Shown here piece after piece: positions 45,001-54,390 of a stretch of 64,000 nucleotides of DNA. The notes beneath the pieces are model-generated. The model searched no databases. It worked only from the letters and a program-made list of their open reading frames with translations, and was not told the origin of the DNA. Both the position numbers and the translations under genes were made by a program. Source of the stretch: Pararobbsia alpina. Its GTDB lineage: Bacteria; Pseudomonadota; Gammaproteobacteria; Burkholderiales; Burkholderiaceae. Positions within the stretch are counted from its first letter, which is position 1. Each line of letters begins with the position of its first letter. The DNA is taken from the NCBI RefSeq assembly GCF_902859895.1, contig NZ_CADIKM010000016.1, forward strand, positions 56,388 through 120,387, given 5' to 3'.

Positions 45001-46521
45001 TCAGCGCGCCACGACCTTCGGCGCGATCGACGCTGCGGGATCGACCTGCACGATCGGCGAGCCTTCCCAGCCGCCGCCGAGCGCGCGGATCAGGTCCACC
45101 CGCGACACCATCTGCGCGCCGACGAGCTGTACGGATGCACGCCGCGCCTGAAGCACCGTGCGCAGCGCATCGATCACGTTGAGGTAGGTCACCGTACCCT
45201 CGGTGTACTGCGTCTGCGACAACTGCGCCGCACGCGACGAAGCCGCGACGGCCTGGTCCTGCTGCTTGACCTGATCTTCGAGAAGACGCAGGTTCGACAG
45301 ATTGTCCTCGACCTCCTGGAACGCCACGAGCACCTGCTGCCGATAGTTCGCGACATCCTCTTCATACTGCGCGCGCGCATTGGCAAGGTTTCCGCTGCGA
45401 GCGCCGCCGTCGAAAATCGGTATGGTCAGCGCGGTGCCTGCAAGCGGCCCGAGCAGGAACACGCGGCTCGACCAGTTGAACAGTTCACCGAGCGTGCTCG
45501 ATTCAAAGCCCCCTGCCCCCGTCAAACTCAGCGACGGGAAATACGCGGCGCGCGCAATGCCGATCCGCGAATTGGCCGCAGCCATGGCACGTTCGGCCGC
45601 GGCGATATCGGGCCGGCGTTCGAGCAGCGACGACGGCAGGCCGGCCGGCACGGTCACGTCGACCGCCTCGAGCGGGTTCGCGGCCATCGAGAATTGAGCG
45701 GGTGTCCTGCCGAGCAGCACGGCCAGGCTGTGCTCCGAAGCCGCGCGCAGACGTGCGACACCGAGTGCATCCGCGCGTGCCGTCGCCAGTTCGGACTTCG
45801 ACTGCGCGAGATCGAGTTCACTGACGTCGCCGTCGTCGAAGCGATGCTGGACGAGCTTGAGCGACTGTTCGCGCAGGGCCACCGTTTGCGTGAACACATC
45901 GGCTTCCGCATCGAGTTCACGCAGCGTGTAATAGTTCTCGGCGACATCCGCCTGAAGCGCAAGCAGCACGGAGCGGAAAAGCGCCTCGCTCTGCTCCACA
46001 TCCGCCTTCGAAGCGGCGGCGTTTGCCGCGACACGGCCGAACAGGTCAACCTCATACGACACCGATGCCTGTGCACGCCACAGCGTCAATGGTGCGGTCG
46101 ATTGATCCTGCGTCAGGCCCAGCGAAGCCGACGAGACTTTCTCGCGGGTCGGTCCGAATCCCCCGTCGAGCGTCGGGAAAAAGCCGGAGCGCGCAGCCTG
46201 CAGCAGACCGCGTGCTTCCTTGACGCGGGCCGCGGCCGCCGCGATGTTCTGGTTCGCGGCCATCGCCTGCGCCTCGAGGTCGTTGAGTGTCGCATCGTCG
46301 AACACGGCCCACCATTCGCCGCGCGCAAGCTGTTCGGACGGCACCGCGGTCTTCCAGGTACCCGCGTCCTGCGGGCTCAGCGGCGCTTCCTTGAAGGCGC
46401 TCGGCAAGCCGAGATCGGGTTTCGCATAGTCCGGCGTCAACGAGCAGCCGGCGCTCGCCAGCAATGCCGAAAGCAGCAGCACACCACCCGCCCATCGTTT
46501 CATCTGTATGTCGTTCATCAT
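45001..46521 (-). CDS. oprC: RND efflux outer-membrane lipoprotein (OprC/OpcM-like, NodT family)
   Basis: A 506-residue outer-membrane factor. The N-terminus has a lipobox (LLASAGC, then SLTPDYAKPDLGLP). The TolC-type repeats are seen: LDDLEAQA-like NDLEAQAMAANQNIAAAAARVKEA and the C-terminal YEEDVANYRQQVLVAFQEVEDNL (core QVLVAFQEVEDNL) and TYLNVIDALRTVLQA. It forms the trimeric exit duct of the tripartite pump. The ATG at 46521 has AAGGA five bases before it; MKRWAGG 18 bases later is the alternative. It is the last gene of the llpE-bpeE-bpeF-oprC-like unit. Confidence 0.9.
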   Translation of the reverse strand: MMNDIQMKRWAGGVLLLSALLASAGCSLTPDYAKPDLGLPSAFKEAPLSPQDAGTWKTAVPSEQLARGEWWAVFDDATLNDLEAQAMAANQNIAAAAARVKEARGLLQAARSGFFPTLDGGFGPTREKVSSASLGLTQDQSTAPLTLWRAQASVSYEVDLFGRVAANAAASKADVEQSEALFRSVLLALQADVAENYYTLRELDAEADVFTQTVALREQSLKLVQHRFDDGDVSELDLAQSKSELATARADALGVARLRAASEHSLAVLLGRTPAQFSMAANPLEAVDVTVPAGLPSSLLERRPDIAAAERAMAAANSRIGIARAAYFPSLSLTGAGGFESSTLGELFNWSSRVFLLGPLAGTALTIPIFDGGARSGNLANARAQYEEDVANYRQQVLVAFQEVEDNLSNLRLLEDQVKQQDQAVAASSRAAQLSQTQYTEGTVTYLNVIDALRTVLQARRASVQLVGAQMVSRVDLIRALGGGWEGSPIVQVDPAASIAPKVVAR

Positions 46522-46631
46522 CTTTTTCCTTGCGCGTCGTGCGGCGGCCAGCGGTCAGCTCCGCGCGCCGCACGATGCATCAGCCTTGCGATTCGTATCG
46601 CGCTTTTTCGTTTTGATGTTTCCAGCGCGCT

Positions 46632-49600
46632 TCAGCGCGCACCGTCGAACGAGGCATCGACGCCACGCATATGCGGGTTGTGTCCATGCTTGTCGACCAG
46701 TTGTTCGCCGCCAGCGAGCTTGCGCAGCAACACGTAGAACACCGGTGTCAGCATCAGGCCGAACAGCGTCACACCCAGCATCCCAAAGAACACCGCGATA
46801 CCCATCGCATGGCGCATTTCCGAACCCGCACCCGACGACAGCACGAGCGGCACCACACCCATGATGAAAGCGATCGACGTCATCAGGATCGGGCGCAGCC
46901 GCAGACGGCTCGCTTCGATGGCCGCTTCGACGATGGTGCGGCCCTGCATTTCAAGCTCACGTGCGAACTCGACGATCAGGATCGCGTTCTTCGCCGACAG
47001 CCCCACGAGTACCATCAAGCCGATCTGCGTGAAGATGTTGTTGTCGCCGTCGGTCAGCCACACACCCGTGAGCGCACACAGCAGGCTCATCGGTACGATC
47101 ATGATCACGGCAAGCGGCAGCGTCAGGCTTTCATACAGCGCGGCAAGAACCAGGAACACGAGCAGCACGCTGATAGGGAACACCCAGAACGCCGCATTGC
47201 CGGTGATCACCTGCTGGTAGGTCAAGTCCGTCCATTCGAACTTGATGCCGCGCGGCAGCGTTTCAGCCGCGATCTTCTCGGCGGCAGCCTGCGCCTGGCC
47301 CGACGAAAAGCCCGGCGCCGGGCCGCCGTTGATGTCAGCCGCGGTATAGCCGTTGTAGCGCACCACCATTTCCGGACCGAACGTCGGCGTGACCTTCACG
47401 AGCGACGACAGCGGCACCATCTCGCCATCGCGGTTGCGCGTCTTCAGGATGCCGATGTCTTCCGCATGTGACCGGAAGGGTGCATCCGCCTGTACCCGCA
47501 CCTGATACACACGGCCGAAGCGGTTGAAGTCGTTCACATACAGCGAGCCGAGATAGATCTGCATCGTGTCGAACACATCGGTCACGGGCACGCCGAGCTG
47601 CTTGGCCTTCACGCGGTCGAGGTCGACATTGAGCTGGGGTACGTCGATCTGGTAGTTCGAGAAGGTCGGACTCAGTTCAGGCGTCTGCGAGGCCTTCTTC
47701 ACGAATGCCCGCGTAGCCGCGTCGAGAGCCCGATAACCGAGTGCGCCACGGTCTTCCAACTGCATCTTGAAACCGCCGAGCGTACCGAGGCCCAGCACCG
47801 GCGGTGGCGGAAACACCGCGATGAACGCGCCCTTCATGGCCGAGTACTTCTGGTTCAGCGCACCTGCGATCGCACCGGCAGACAGCGCCTTGCCCTTGCG
47901 TTGGTCGAATGGCTTGAGCGTCACGAACACGATCCCCGCGCTCGACGAATTCGTAAAACCATTGACCGACAGGCCCGGGAACTCGACCGCGCTTTCGACG
48001 CCCGGTTGCTTCAATGCGATTTCGCTCATCTCGCGGATCACATCTTCCGTACGGTCGAGCGATGCGCCATTGGGCAGTTGCGCGAAACTGACGAGGTACT
48101 CCTTGTCCTGCGCGGGCACGAAGCCACCCGGCACGATCTTGCTCATGAGCACTGCGCCGCCGAGCAGCAAGGCATAGACGCCCATCATCAGCGCCTTGCG
48201 GTTGATCACACGGGTCACGCCCTTGCTGTAGTTCTCCGAACCACGGTGGAACACCTTGTTGAACACACGGAAGAAGCCACCGAAAATGCGGTCCATGCCG
48301 CGCGTGAGCCAGTCCTTCGGTTCGTCATGAGCCTTGAGCAATAGCGCGGCAAGCGCGGGCGACAGGGTCAGCGAATTGAACGCGGAGATCACCGTCGAGA
48401 TCGCGATGGTCATCGCGAACTGCTTGTAGAACTCACCCGTCAGCCCCGACATGAACGCGAGTGGCACGAACACGGCGACGAGCGTCAGCGCGATCGCGAT
48501 AATCGGTCCGCTGACCTCTCGCATCGCCTGATGGGTCGCCTCACGCGCACTCAGTCCCGAGGCGATGTTTCGCTCGACGTTCTCGACCACCACGATCGCA
48601 TCGTCGACGACGATCCCGATCGCCAGCACCATCCCGAACAAGGACAAGGCGTTGATCGAGAAACCGAACGCGAGCAGCAGCGAGAACGTACCGATGATCG
48701 ACACCGGCACCGCGAGCAGCGGGATGATCGAAGCGCGCCATGTCTGCAGGAAGATGATCACGACGATCACGACGAGCGCGATCGCTTCGAGCAGGGTATG
48801 GATCACAGCGTGAATGCTCGAGCGCACGAACTGCGTCGGGTCGTAGACGATCTTGTATTCGACACCCGGCGGCATGTCCTTCTGCAGCTCGGCCATTGTC
48901 TTGCGGACTTCGTCGGAGATCTGCAGCGAGTTGGCTCCCGGCTGCTGGTTGATCGCCATCGCGACGGCCTGCTTGTTGTCGAGCAGCGCACGCAAGCCAT
49001 ATTCGGATGCGGCGAGTTCGACGCGCGCGACGTCGCGCAGATGCGTGACGGCACCATCCGAGCTCGCCTTGAGCACGATATCGCCAAATTCCTCGGGAGT
49101 CTGCAGGCGGCCTTGTGTATTGACCGACAGTTGCAGCGGTACATTGGACGGCATCGGCGACTGGCCGATCACGCCCGCCGCGACCTGCACGTTCTGCTCA
49201 CGAATCGAATTGACCACATCGGTCGCGCTCAGCCCGCGTTGCGCGACTTTTTGCGGATCGAGCCAGATGCGCATCGCATAGTCGCCCGAACCCCAGAGCT
49301 GGACCTGCCCGACGCCCTGGATCCGTTCAAGCCGGTCCTTGACGTTGATCAACGCGTAGTTGCGCAGATAGGTCATGTCATAGCGGTCGTTCGGCGAAAT
49401 CAGGTGGACCACCATCGTCAACGTCGGCGATGCCTTGACGGTCGTCACGCCGAGCCGCTGGACGTCGTCCGGCAGCCGCGGCAGCGCCTGCGACACGCGG
49501 TTCTGCACGAGCTGCTGGGCTTTGTCCGGATCGGTGCCGAGCTTGAAGGTCACCGTCGTCGTCATATTGCCGTCGGAGTTCGCCTGGGACTGCATGTAAA

Positions 49601-49832
49601 GCATGTCCTCGACACCGTTGATCTGCTCTTCGAGCGGCGATGCAACGGTTTCAGCGATCACCTTCGGGTTCGCGCCCGGGTACTGCGCATTGACGATGAC
49701 CGATGGCGGCACGACTTCGGGATACTCGGAAATCGGCAGCTTGAACAGGGAAATGATGCCGCCCAGCAACAGCAGCACCGATAACACGCCGGCAAAAATC
49801 GGCCGGTCGATAAAGAATTTGGATAGGTTCAC
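46632..49832 (-). CDS. bpeF: RND multidrug efflux transporter (BpeF/CeoB/MexF-like)
   Basis: A 1066-residue HAE1-family pump, full length, with 12 membrane helices. It starts MNLSKFFIDRPIFAGVLS, close to MexF-type pumps. The proton-relay acids are in GIVVDDAIVVVENVERN in the fourth helix. The hydrophobic pump core LFGMVLAIG and the C-terminal RPILMTSIAFIMGVVPL are typical. It exports drugs using the proton gradient, together with the adaptor and duct encoded beside it. Orthologous pumps of Burkholderia export chloramphenicol, trimethoprim and fluoroquinolones; that substrate range is known for relatives, not shown here. Confidence 0.93.
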   Translation of the reverse strand: MNLSKFFIDRPIFAGVLSVLLLLGGIISLFKLPISEYPEVVPPSVIVNAQYPGANPKVIAETVASPLEEQINGVEDMLYMQSQANSDGNMTTTVTFKLGTDPDKAQQLVQNRVSQALPRLPDDVQRLGVTTVKASPTLTMVVHLISPNDRYDMTYLRNYALINVKDRLERIQGVGQVQLWGSGDYAMRIWLDPQKVAQRGLSATDVVNSIREQNVQVAAGVIGQSPMPSNVPLQLSVNTQGRLQTPEEFGDIVLKASSDGAVTHLRDVARVELAASEYGLRALLDNKQAVAMAINQQPGANSLQISDEVRKTMAELQKDMPPGVEYKIVYDPTQFVRSSIHAVIHTLLEAIALVVIVVIIFLQTWRASIIPLLAVPVSIIGTFSLLLAFGFSINALSLFGMVLAIGIVVDDAIVVVENVERNIASGLSAREATHQAMREVSGPIIAIALTLVAVFVPLAFMSGLTGEFYKQFAMTIAISTVISAFNSLTLSPALAALLLKAHDEPKDWLTRGMDRIFGGFFRVFNKVFHRGSENYSKGVTRVINRKALMMGVYALLLGGAVLMSKIVPGGFVPAQDKEYLVSFAQLPNGASLDRTEDVIREMSEIALKQPGVESAVEFPGLSVNGFTNSSSAGIVFVTLKPFDQRKGKALSAGAIAGALNQKYSAMKGAFIAVFPPPPVLGLGTLGGFKMQLEDRGALGYRALDAATRAFVKKASQTPELSPTFSNYQIDVPQLNVDLDRVKAKQLGVPVTDVFDTMQIYLGSLYVNDFNRFGRVYQVRVQADAPFRSHAEDIGILKTRNRDGEMVPLSSLVKVTPTFGPEMVVRYNGYTAADINGGPAPGFSSGQAQAAAEKIAAETLPRGIKFEWTDLTYQQVITGNAAFWVFPISVLLVFLVLAALYESLTLPLAVIMIVPMSLLCALTGVWLTDGDNNIFTQIGLMVLVGLSAKNAILIVEFARELEMQGRTIVEAAIEASRLRLRPILMTSIAFIMGVVPLVLSSGAGSEMRHAMGIAVFFGMLGVTLFGLMLTPVFYVLLRKLAGGEQLVDKHGHNPHMRGVDASFDGAR

Positions 49833-50013
49833 AGCATTGCCCGCCTGTATGAGCTGGTATTGCTAAGTTGGGTTCCTGCCTGAATGACGGCGACACTGCC
49901 CCCGGCGCCACCTTCGTGACACCTCGGGACCGTCTCAAAGAGCGTCGCCTGTTCGTGGTGCGGGTTCGCGGCGCCGATGCGCGCCGCGAACCCGCACGAC
50001 TATTCAAATAGGC

Positions 50014-51183
50014 TCAGGAACCTCGTGCGGCGGGTTGCGCACCCGCCATCTGCACTGCATTGGGTCGGATGGGATCGCCGGGGCGCACACGCTGCAGACC
50101 GTTGACGACGATGCGTTCGCCGGGCTTGAGGCCCGAGGCGATCACGCGAAGCCCTTCGTGCAGCGTACCCAGCTGCACCTCTCGGTATTGAGCGTGATCT
50201 TGGGCGTCGACGACCATGACGTACTTCTTGTCCTGGTCCGTGCCGATCGCGCGATCGTCGACCAGCACCGCCGGATGCGGTGTGCCGCCGCCGACTTCGA
50301 CGCGGGCGAACAGGCCCGGCAGCAGTGCGCCGTCCTTGTTGTCGAAGCGCGCGCGAACGCGAATCGTGCCCGAGGTCGTGTCGAGCTGGTTGTCGACCGA
50401 GTCGATCACGCCATCGCGCGAATAGCCGTCTTCATTGGCCAGGCCGAGATGCACCGGCACGGAATCCTTGCCGTCATGGGCGAGGTACTGAAGATAGGTT
50501 TGCTCGTCGACGTTAAACGATGCATAGATCGGCGAGACCGACACGAGCGTAGTCATCACTGCGGAGTTCGCGCCCGCCGTGACGATATTGCCGACCGTCA
50601 TTTCCGCACGCGACACGCGGCCCGCGACCGGTGCGACGACACGCGTATAGCTGAGGTTCAGTTGCGCCGTTTCGAGCGCGGCCTGGGCTGCCTTGAGATT
50701 TGCGAGCGCCGAGCGCGCGTTGTTGTCCTTTTCATCGAAGTCGCGTTTGGCGATCGCGTTGTCGCCGATCAAACGCTGCGCACGCGCGAAATCGGTCGAT
50801 GCATAGTTGTTCTGCGCCTGCGCGGCGGCGAGTTGCGCGGCCGCCCGGTCGACTTCAGCCTGATAAGGGCGTGGATCGATCGTGAACAACGGGTCGCCCT
50901 TTTTGACGAGCGCACCGTCCTTGAAGTAGACCGACACGATCGTGCCCGAGACGAGCGGCCGGATGTCGACCTTGTCGATCGCTTCGAGGCGGCCCGAATA
51001 GCCCTGCCAATCCGTGATCGTGCGTGCGACAACCGGCGCGACATCGACTTCCGCGGCAGGCATCGGCTGGGCGGCTTGTGCCGTGGATGTGCGATCCAGA
51101 TGAAGAGCGGTGAAGGCGCCGACACCGACGACGGCAAGTGTCGCAGCGGCCGTAATCAAGAGTTGCTTGCCTTTGAATAACAT
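50014..51183 (-). CDS. bpeE: RND efflux periplasmic adaptor (BpeE/CeoA/MexE-like)
   Basis: A 389-residue membrane-fusion protein. An N-terminal membrane anchor or signal (LLITAAATLAVVGVGAFTAL) lacks a lipobox cysteine. Then come the barrel-sandwich halves: WQGYSGRLEAIDKVDIRPLVSG and, after the coiled coil (about 100-165), LNLSYTRVVAPVAGRVSRAEM, with the core YTRVVAPVAGRV. It ties the inner-membrane pump to the outer-membrane duct. The ATG has a GGAG site. It lies 40 bases after llpE and 181 bases before the pump gene. Confidence 0.92.
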   Translation of the reverse strand: MLFKGKQLLITAAATLAVVGVGAFTALHLDRTSTAQAAQPMPAAEVDVAPVVARTITDWQGYSGRLEAIDKVDIRPLVSGTIVSVYFKDGALVKKGDPLFTIDPRPYQAEVDRAAAQLAAAQAQNNYASTDFARAQRLIGDNAIAKRDFDEKDNNARSALANLKAAQAALETAQLNLSYTRVVAPVAGRVSRAEMTVGNIVTAGANSAVMTTLVSVSPIYASFNVDEQTYLQYLAHDGKDSVPVHLGLANEDGYSRDGVIDSVDNQLDTTSGTIRVRARFDNKDGALLPGLFARVEVGGGTPHPAVLVDDRAIGTDQDKKYVMVVDAQDHAQYREVQLGTLHEGLRVIASGLKPGERIVVNGLQRVRPGDPIRPNAVQMAGAQPAARGS

Positions 51184-51223
51184 GGTCTGAAGCTCCGTGG
51201 CGAGTGTGCCGGGTTATCGTTGG

Positions 51224-52060
51224 TTATTGTTGAAATTGCGCAACGGGCGCCGCCGGCGTGATCCCCAGGCGTTGCCTGAAAAAGGCGCAGACTTCCTCGA
51301 GCACCGCCGGCAGTGACGGCAGCTTCGAGTGCGAGACGCTGCGGTGGCGGCGGACCTGGGTCGGCACGCCTGCCGCGATCAGGTTGCTCGCATAGCGTTC
51401 TGCCTCGATATGCAGAAGGTCGTGTTCGGCGCTCGCGATCAATGCGGCCGGCAAGCCGCCAAGGCGGGTCGATTCGAGCGGCGCCGCATAGGGATGCAGC
51501 CTTTGCGAGGCCTCGGGCAAGTAGGCGCGATAGCAGCGCGCGCAGTCCGACACATCGGTATCGGCCTCGCGCAGCTTGGTTTCGTCGGCGATGCGCGTCA
51601 TGCTCGGATCGATCAGCGGCGCGAGCAGGGCCTGTGCGTGGATCGGGACTTCACCGCGGTCACGCGCGATCAATGTCAGGCTGGCTGCGATGTTCGCCCC
51701 GGCATCGTGACCCGCCACGCCAATGCGCTGCGGCGCGCCACCGTAGGAGCGGGCACTGGCATAGGCCCAGCGTGCCGCGCGGTGGGCATCTTCAGGCGCG
51801 GCGGGGAACGGAAACGCGGGTGCCAGTGAATAACCGACCGAGACCACCAGGGCGGGCGTGTCGAGCGCAAGCCGCGAGGCGGTCACGTTCGCCTCGTCGA
51901 GCGAGCCGCGAACGAAACCGCCGCCGTGGAAATACAGCACCACGGGCAGGCCCTTGCGGTGTGGCACAGGACGGTACACGCGCAATGTGATCACTTGCGC
52001 GTAGCCTGCGATCCGGACGTCTTCGACTTTGAGCTGGCGATCCATGGTGGCTGAATCCAT
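51224..52060 (-). CDS. llpE: LlpE-like alpha/beta hydrolase of the efflux operon, catalytic Ser replaced by Asp
   Basis: A 278-residue protein of the hormone-sensitive-lipase (HSL) family. The oxyanion motif FHGGGF is intact at residues 44-49. The nucleophile elbow, normally GDSAG, reads GHDAG at 117-121, so Asp119 stands where serine should be. A candidate acid (ASAEHDLLH) and a late His (SVSHSKLP) remain. It is therefore either inactive or uses another mechanism. Gene order regulator / llpE / adaptor / pump / duct matches the salicylate-inducible ceo and bpeEF-oprC loci of Burkholderia, where llpE is a lipase-like gene of unclear role. Its start is uncertain by 15 bases. Confidence 0.82.
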   Translation of the reverse strand: MDSATMDRQLKVEDVRIAGYAQVITLRVYRPVPHRKGLPVVLYFHGGGFVRGSLDEANVTASRLALDTPALVVSVGYSLAPAFPFPAAPEDAHRAARWAYASARSYGGAPQRIGVAGHDAGANIAASLTLIARDRGEVPIHAQALLAPLIDPSMTRIADETKLREADTDVSDCARCYRAYLPEASQRLHPYAAPLESTRLGGLPAALIASAEHDLLHIEAERYASNLIAAGVPTQVRRHRSVSHSKLPSLPAVLEEVCAFFRQRLGITPAAPVAQFQQ

Positions 52061-52090
52061 CGAGGGGTTGCGTAAACGCGATCCTCATGT

Positions 52091-52104
52091 TGCGATGCGT
52101 CGCA
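52091..52104. promoter_or_regulatory. Inverted repeat in the llpE-regulator gap
   Basis: TGCGA-TGCG-TCGCA, 31 bases before llpE. It could be an operator or a 5' leader hairpin of the efflux transcript. Confidence 0.35.
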
Positions 52105-52154
52105 TTCTGCATTCAGCGGGAAAAATGATAAATGCCCCTACTCCGGCAACACAA

Positions 52155-52169
52155 TTCGCTTGCCGCGAA
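52155..52169. promoter_or_regulatory. Candidate LysR-type box (T-N11-A)
   Basis: TTCGC-TTGCC-GCGAA, a 5-bp interrupted palindrome that fits the T-N11-A rule of LysR regulators (T at 52156, A at 52168). It lies 95 bases before llpE and 72 bases before the regulator gene. Confidence 0.55.
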
Positions 52170-52240
52170 CAATCATTGGGCTAAGCTTTGTGCGGGACGC
52201 CGTTATTCCTGTGCGTCACAAGCATCCTGGAGTAAAAGAT

Positions 52241-53254
52241 ATGGACCGTCTGCAAGCGATGCAGGTTTTTACGCGTGTCGTTGACAGCAATAGCTTCTCG
52301 CGCGCCGCGGATGCGCTCGACATGCCGCGCGCCTCTGTCTCGACGACGATTCAGAATCTCGAGGCGTTTCTGGGGGTCAGATTGCTGCAGCGCACGACGC
52401 GCCGCCTCAACCTCACTCCCGACGGCGCTGCGTACTACGAGCGATGTGTGCGGATTCTCGCGGACCTCGACGAAACCGAGGCCCTGTTCCACGAAGGCAG
52501 CAAGAAACCGCGCGGACGCCTGCGCGTCGATATGCCGCCGAGCATCGGACGGCTGATGCTGATTCCCGCGCTGGGCGAGTTTCGCGAGCGGTATCCGGAC
52601 ATCGAGCTCGTGATCGGCATGGGTGACAAGCCGGTCGACCTGATCCAGGAAGGGGTCGACTGCGTGCTCCGCGTCGGCACGCTGCAGGATTCCAGCCTGG
52701 TTGCGCGCCGCATCGGCGTGTTCCAGGGTGTGACGTGCGCAAGCGCCGCCTATCTCGAGCGTCATGGCGAACCGCAAACGCTCGATGATCTGCAGAACCA
52801 TACCGCCGTCAATTACTTTTCGAGCCGCACAGGCCGGGTGCTCGACATGGACTTCATGGTCAACGGCCAGGCTTGTGAGATCAAGATTCCGAGCACGATC
52901 GCCGTCAATGATGCGGAGGCTTACCTGTCATGCGGCGTCGACGGCTATGGCCTGATCCAGCCCCCGCGTTTCATGGCGCTGCCTTACCTGCGCTCGGGCC
53001 AGCTCAAGGAAGTGCTACCACAGTGGAAACCGCAGCCGATGCCGATTTCCGCTGTCTATCCGCATAGCCGACATCTGTCGTCGAAGGTGCGTGTGTTCGT
53101 CGAATGGGTCGCGGAGATGTTCGAACGCTGCCCCCTGCTGCAAGGTCAGGACGAAACTGCCCTGCACTGCCTGCCGACCACGGCGCCTGCCGGTTCGATC
53201 CGCTCGAAGCTGGCCGTGCCGGTCGTCATCGATGCGTCGGAAATGGTGATCTGA
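52241..53254 (+). CDS. bpeT: LysR-family regulator of the efflux operon (BpeT/CeoR-like)
   Basis: A 337-residue LysR protein: MDRLQAMQVFTRVVDSNSFS and PRASVSTTIQNLEAFLGVRLLQRTTRR (core SVSTTIQNLEAFLG) form the winged helix; the effector domain follows. Divergence from llpE and the gene order fit BpeT/CeoR, which activate the pump in response to inducers such as salicylate. That link is inferred. The start at 52241 is preceded by a modest GGAG site at 52228; an earlier in-frame start adds 27 unrelated residues. Confidence 0.85.
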   Translation: MDRLQAMQVFTRVVDSNSFSRAADALDMPRASVSTTIQNLEAFLGVRLLQRTTRRLNLTPDGAAYYERCVRILADLDETEALFHEGSKKPRGRLRVDMPPSIGRLMLIPALGEFRERYPDIELVIGMGDKPVDLIQEGVDCVLRVGTLQDSSLVARRIGVFQGVTCASAAYLERHGEPQTLDDLQNHTAVNYFSSRTGRVLDMDFMVNGQACEIKIPSTIAVNDAEAYLSCGVDGYGLIQPPRFMALPYLRSGQLKEVLPQWKPQPMPISAVYPHSRHLSSKVRVFVEWVAEMFERCPLLQGQDETALHCLPTTAPAGSIRSKLAVPVVIDASEMVI

Positions 53255-53281
53255 AGGACGGCTTCGCGTTCAGCGCGCGCC

Positions 53282-54187
53282 TCAGGCTCCGGTTCGCGCC
53301 TCGACCTGCCCCTGCACGCGGCGCCGTGCGAGTGCGGGCGCACCGTTGCGCACAGCCCACCGGATCGGCAGCACGGAGAGCCGCGTCGCCGTGTGCAGGC
53401 CGGCACGTGCCGCCCTGTTCAACGGCTTCCGACCGAACAGCTCAAGTGCCCATACCGGCAACAAGTCGACCGCGGCTCGCTTGACCATCCAGGTGACCAC
53501 ACGCGACGAAGCCCCAGGCGCCGGGGCGTCCATCACGATGTCGTAGACCTCGAGCGTGCGCGCGTCACAATGTAGCGCCGCGCGCCGTTCTTCCAGATAG
53601 CGTTCGATCGCCCGCTGCGAACGCGGCACATGACGCGCGCCGAGGCGTTCGGCGATCAGCGCATATTCATCGAAGTACTGATCCTGCCGGGCCCTCGGGA
53701 AATGCGGATTCTTGTAGCGCAGGTGTGCCTGCAGGAAGCTGTGGACCTCAGCGACGTGCACCCACGTCAGCAAGTCCGGATCGCTTGCCGAGTACGGCCG
53801 CCCATCTGTGCTCACCCCCGTTACAGAAAGATGAATCTGCCGCACGCGCGCGATCAGGCGTTCGGCATCGACTGTGCTGCCGTAAGTCGTGCCCGCGATG
53901 AACTGCGCCGTCCTGCGCAGGCGCCCCAGCATGTCTTCCCGGAAATTCGAGTGGCCGAGCACACCCGCGAGCGCCAGTGGATCGAGCATCTGTAGCAGCA
54001 GGGCACTCATCCCGCCGATCAACATCGCGCTGAAGTCGCCATGCACCTCCCAGCATGCGGACCCCGGTCCGAACAATCCCGGATCGCCCGGCGGGTTCAG
54101 GAAATCGAGCTTGAGCGGAGCGCGGGCGGGCATCGAAATGCCGAGCACCTGCCCTTCAATCTGCTTACGGACGTATTCCTTGACCAT
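53282..54187 (-). CDS. MpaB/DUF2236 family oxygenase-like protein
   Basis: A 301-residue protein of the MpaB/latex-clearing-protein (Lcp)-related family, which bind b-type heme. It shows the family's charged start, FGPGSACWEVHGD, the segment LRRTAQFIAGTTYGS, an HLSVTGVSTDGRPYSASDPDLLTWVH stretch (core GRPYSASDPDLLTWVH) and EVHSFLQAHLRY. Conserved histidines are present. There is no signal peptide; a C-terminal hydrophobic stretch may be peripheral. Substrate unknown. Two TTTAG/CTAAA inverted repeats lie upstream. It converges with the LysR gene, 27 bases apart. Confidence 0.85.
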   Translation of the reverse strand: MVKEYVRKQIEGQVLGISMPARAPLKLDFLNPPGDPGLFGPGSACWEVHGDFSAMLIGGMSALLLQMLDPLALAGVLGHSNFREDMLGRLRRTAQFIAGTTYGSTVDAERLIARVRQIHLSVTGVSTDGRPYSASDPDLLTWVHVAEVHSFLQAHLRYKNPHFPRARQDQYFDEYALIAERLGARHVPRSQRAIERYLEERRAALHCDARTLEVYDIVMDAPAPGASSRVVTWMVKRAAVDLLPVWALELFGRKPLNRAARAGLHTATRLSVLPIRWAVRNGAPALARRRVQGQVEARTGA

Positions 54188-54241
54188 GACCTCGAGTGCC
54201 CAAACGGTGTGAAGCAGTGTGCCTTCGCCGACGCTTTTCTT

Positions 54242-54258
54242 TTTAGTGAATGCCTAAA
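54242..54258. promoter_or_regulatory. TTTAG-N7-CTAAA inverted repeat
   Basis: TTTAGTGAATGCCTAAA, 54 bases before the MpaB-like start. It shares TTTAGTG and CTAAA with the site at 54376. Confidence 0.5.
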
Positions 54259-54375
54259 TAACATTGTCGCATTGCGGTGGTGTCATGTGCGCAATGGACA
54301 CTTCCGAGAGGCGTTCGCGCGACAACCTTCGCATCATCGACCAAAAGAATTCCGGCCTCCTTTCCCAAAGTCTGC

Positions 54376-54390
54376 GTTTAGTGGCTAAAC
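54376..54390. promoter_or_regulatory. GTTTAG-TGG-CTAAAC inverted repeat
   Basis: A second, tighter copy of the TTTAG/CTAAA element, 188 bases from the MpaB-like start and 228 from the cyclase start. Confidence 0.5.

Noticed and set aside
48531..49784. 417-codon plus-strand open frame opposite the RND pump
   Set aside because: Shadow frame, very rich in Arg, Asp and His.
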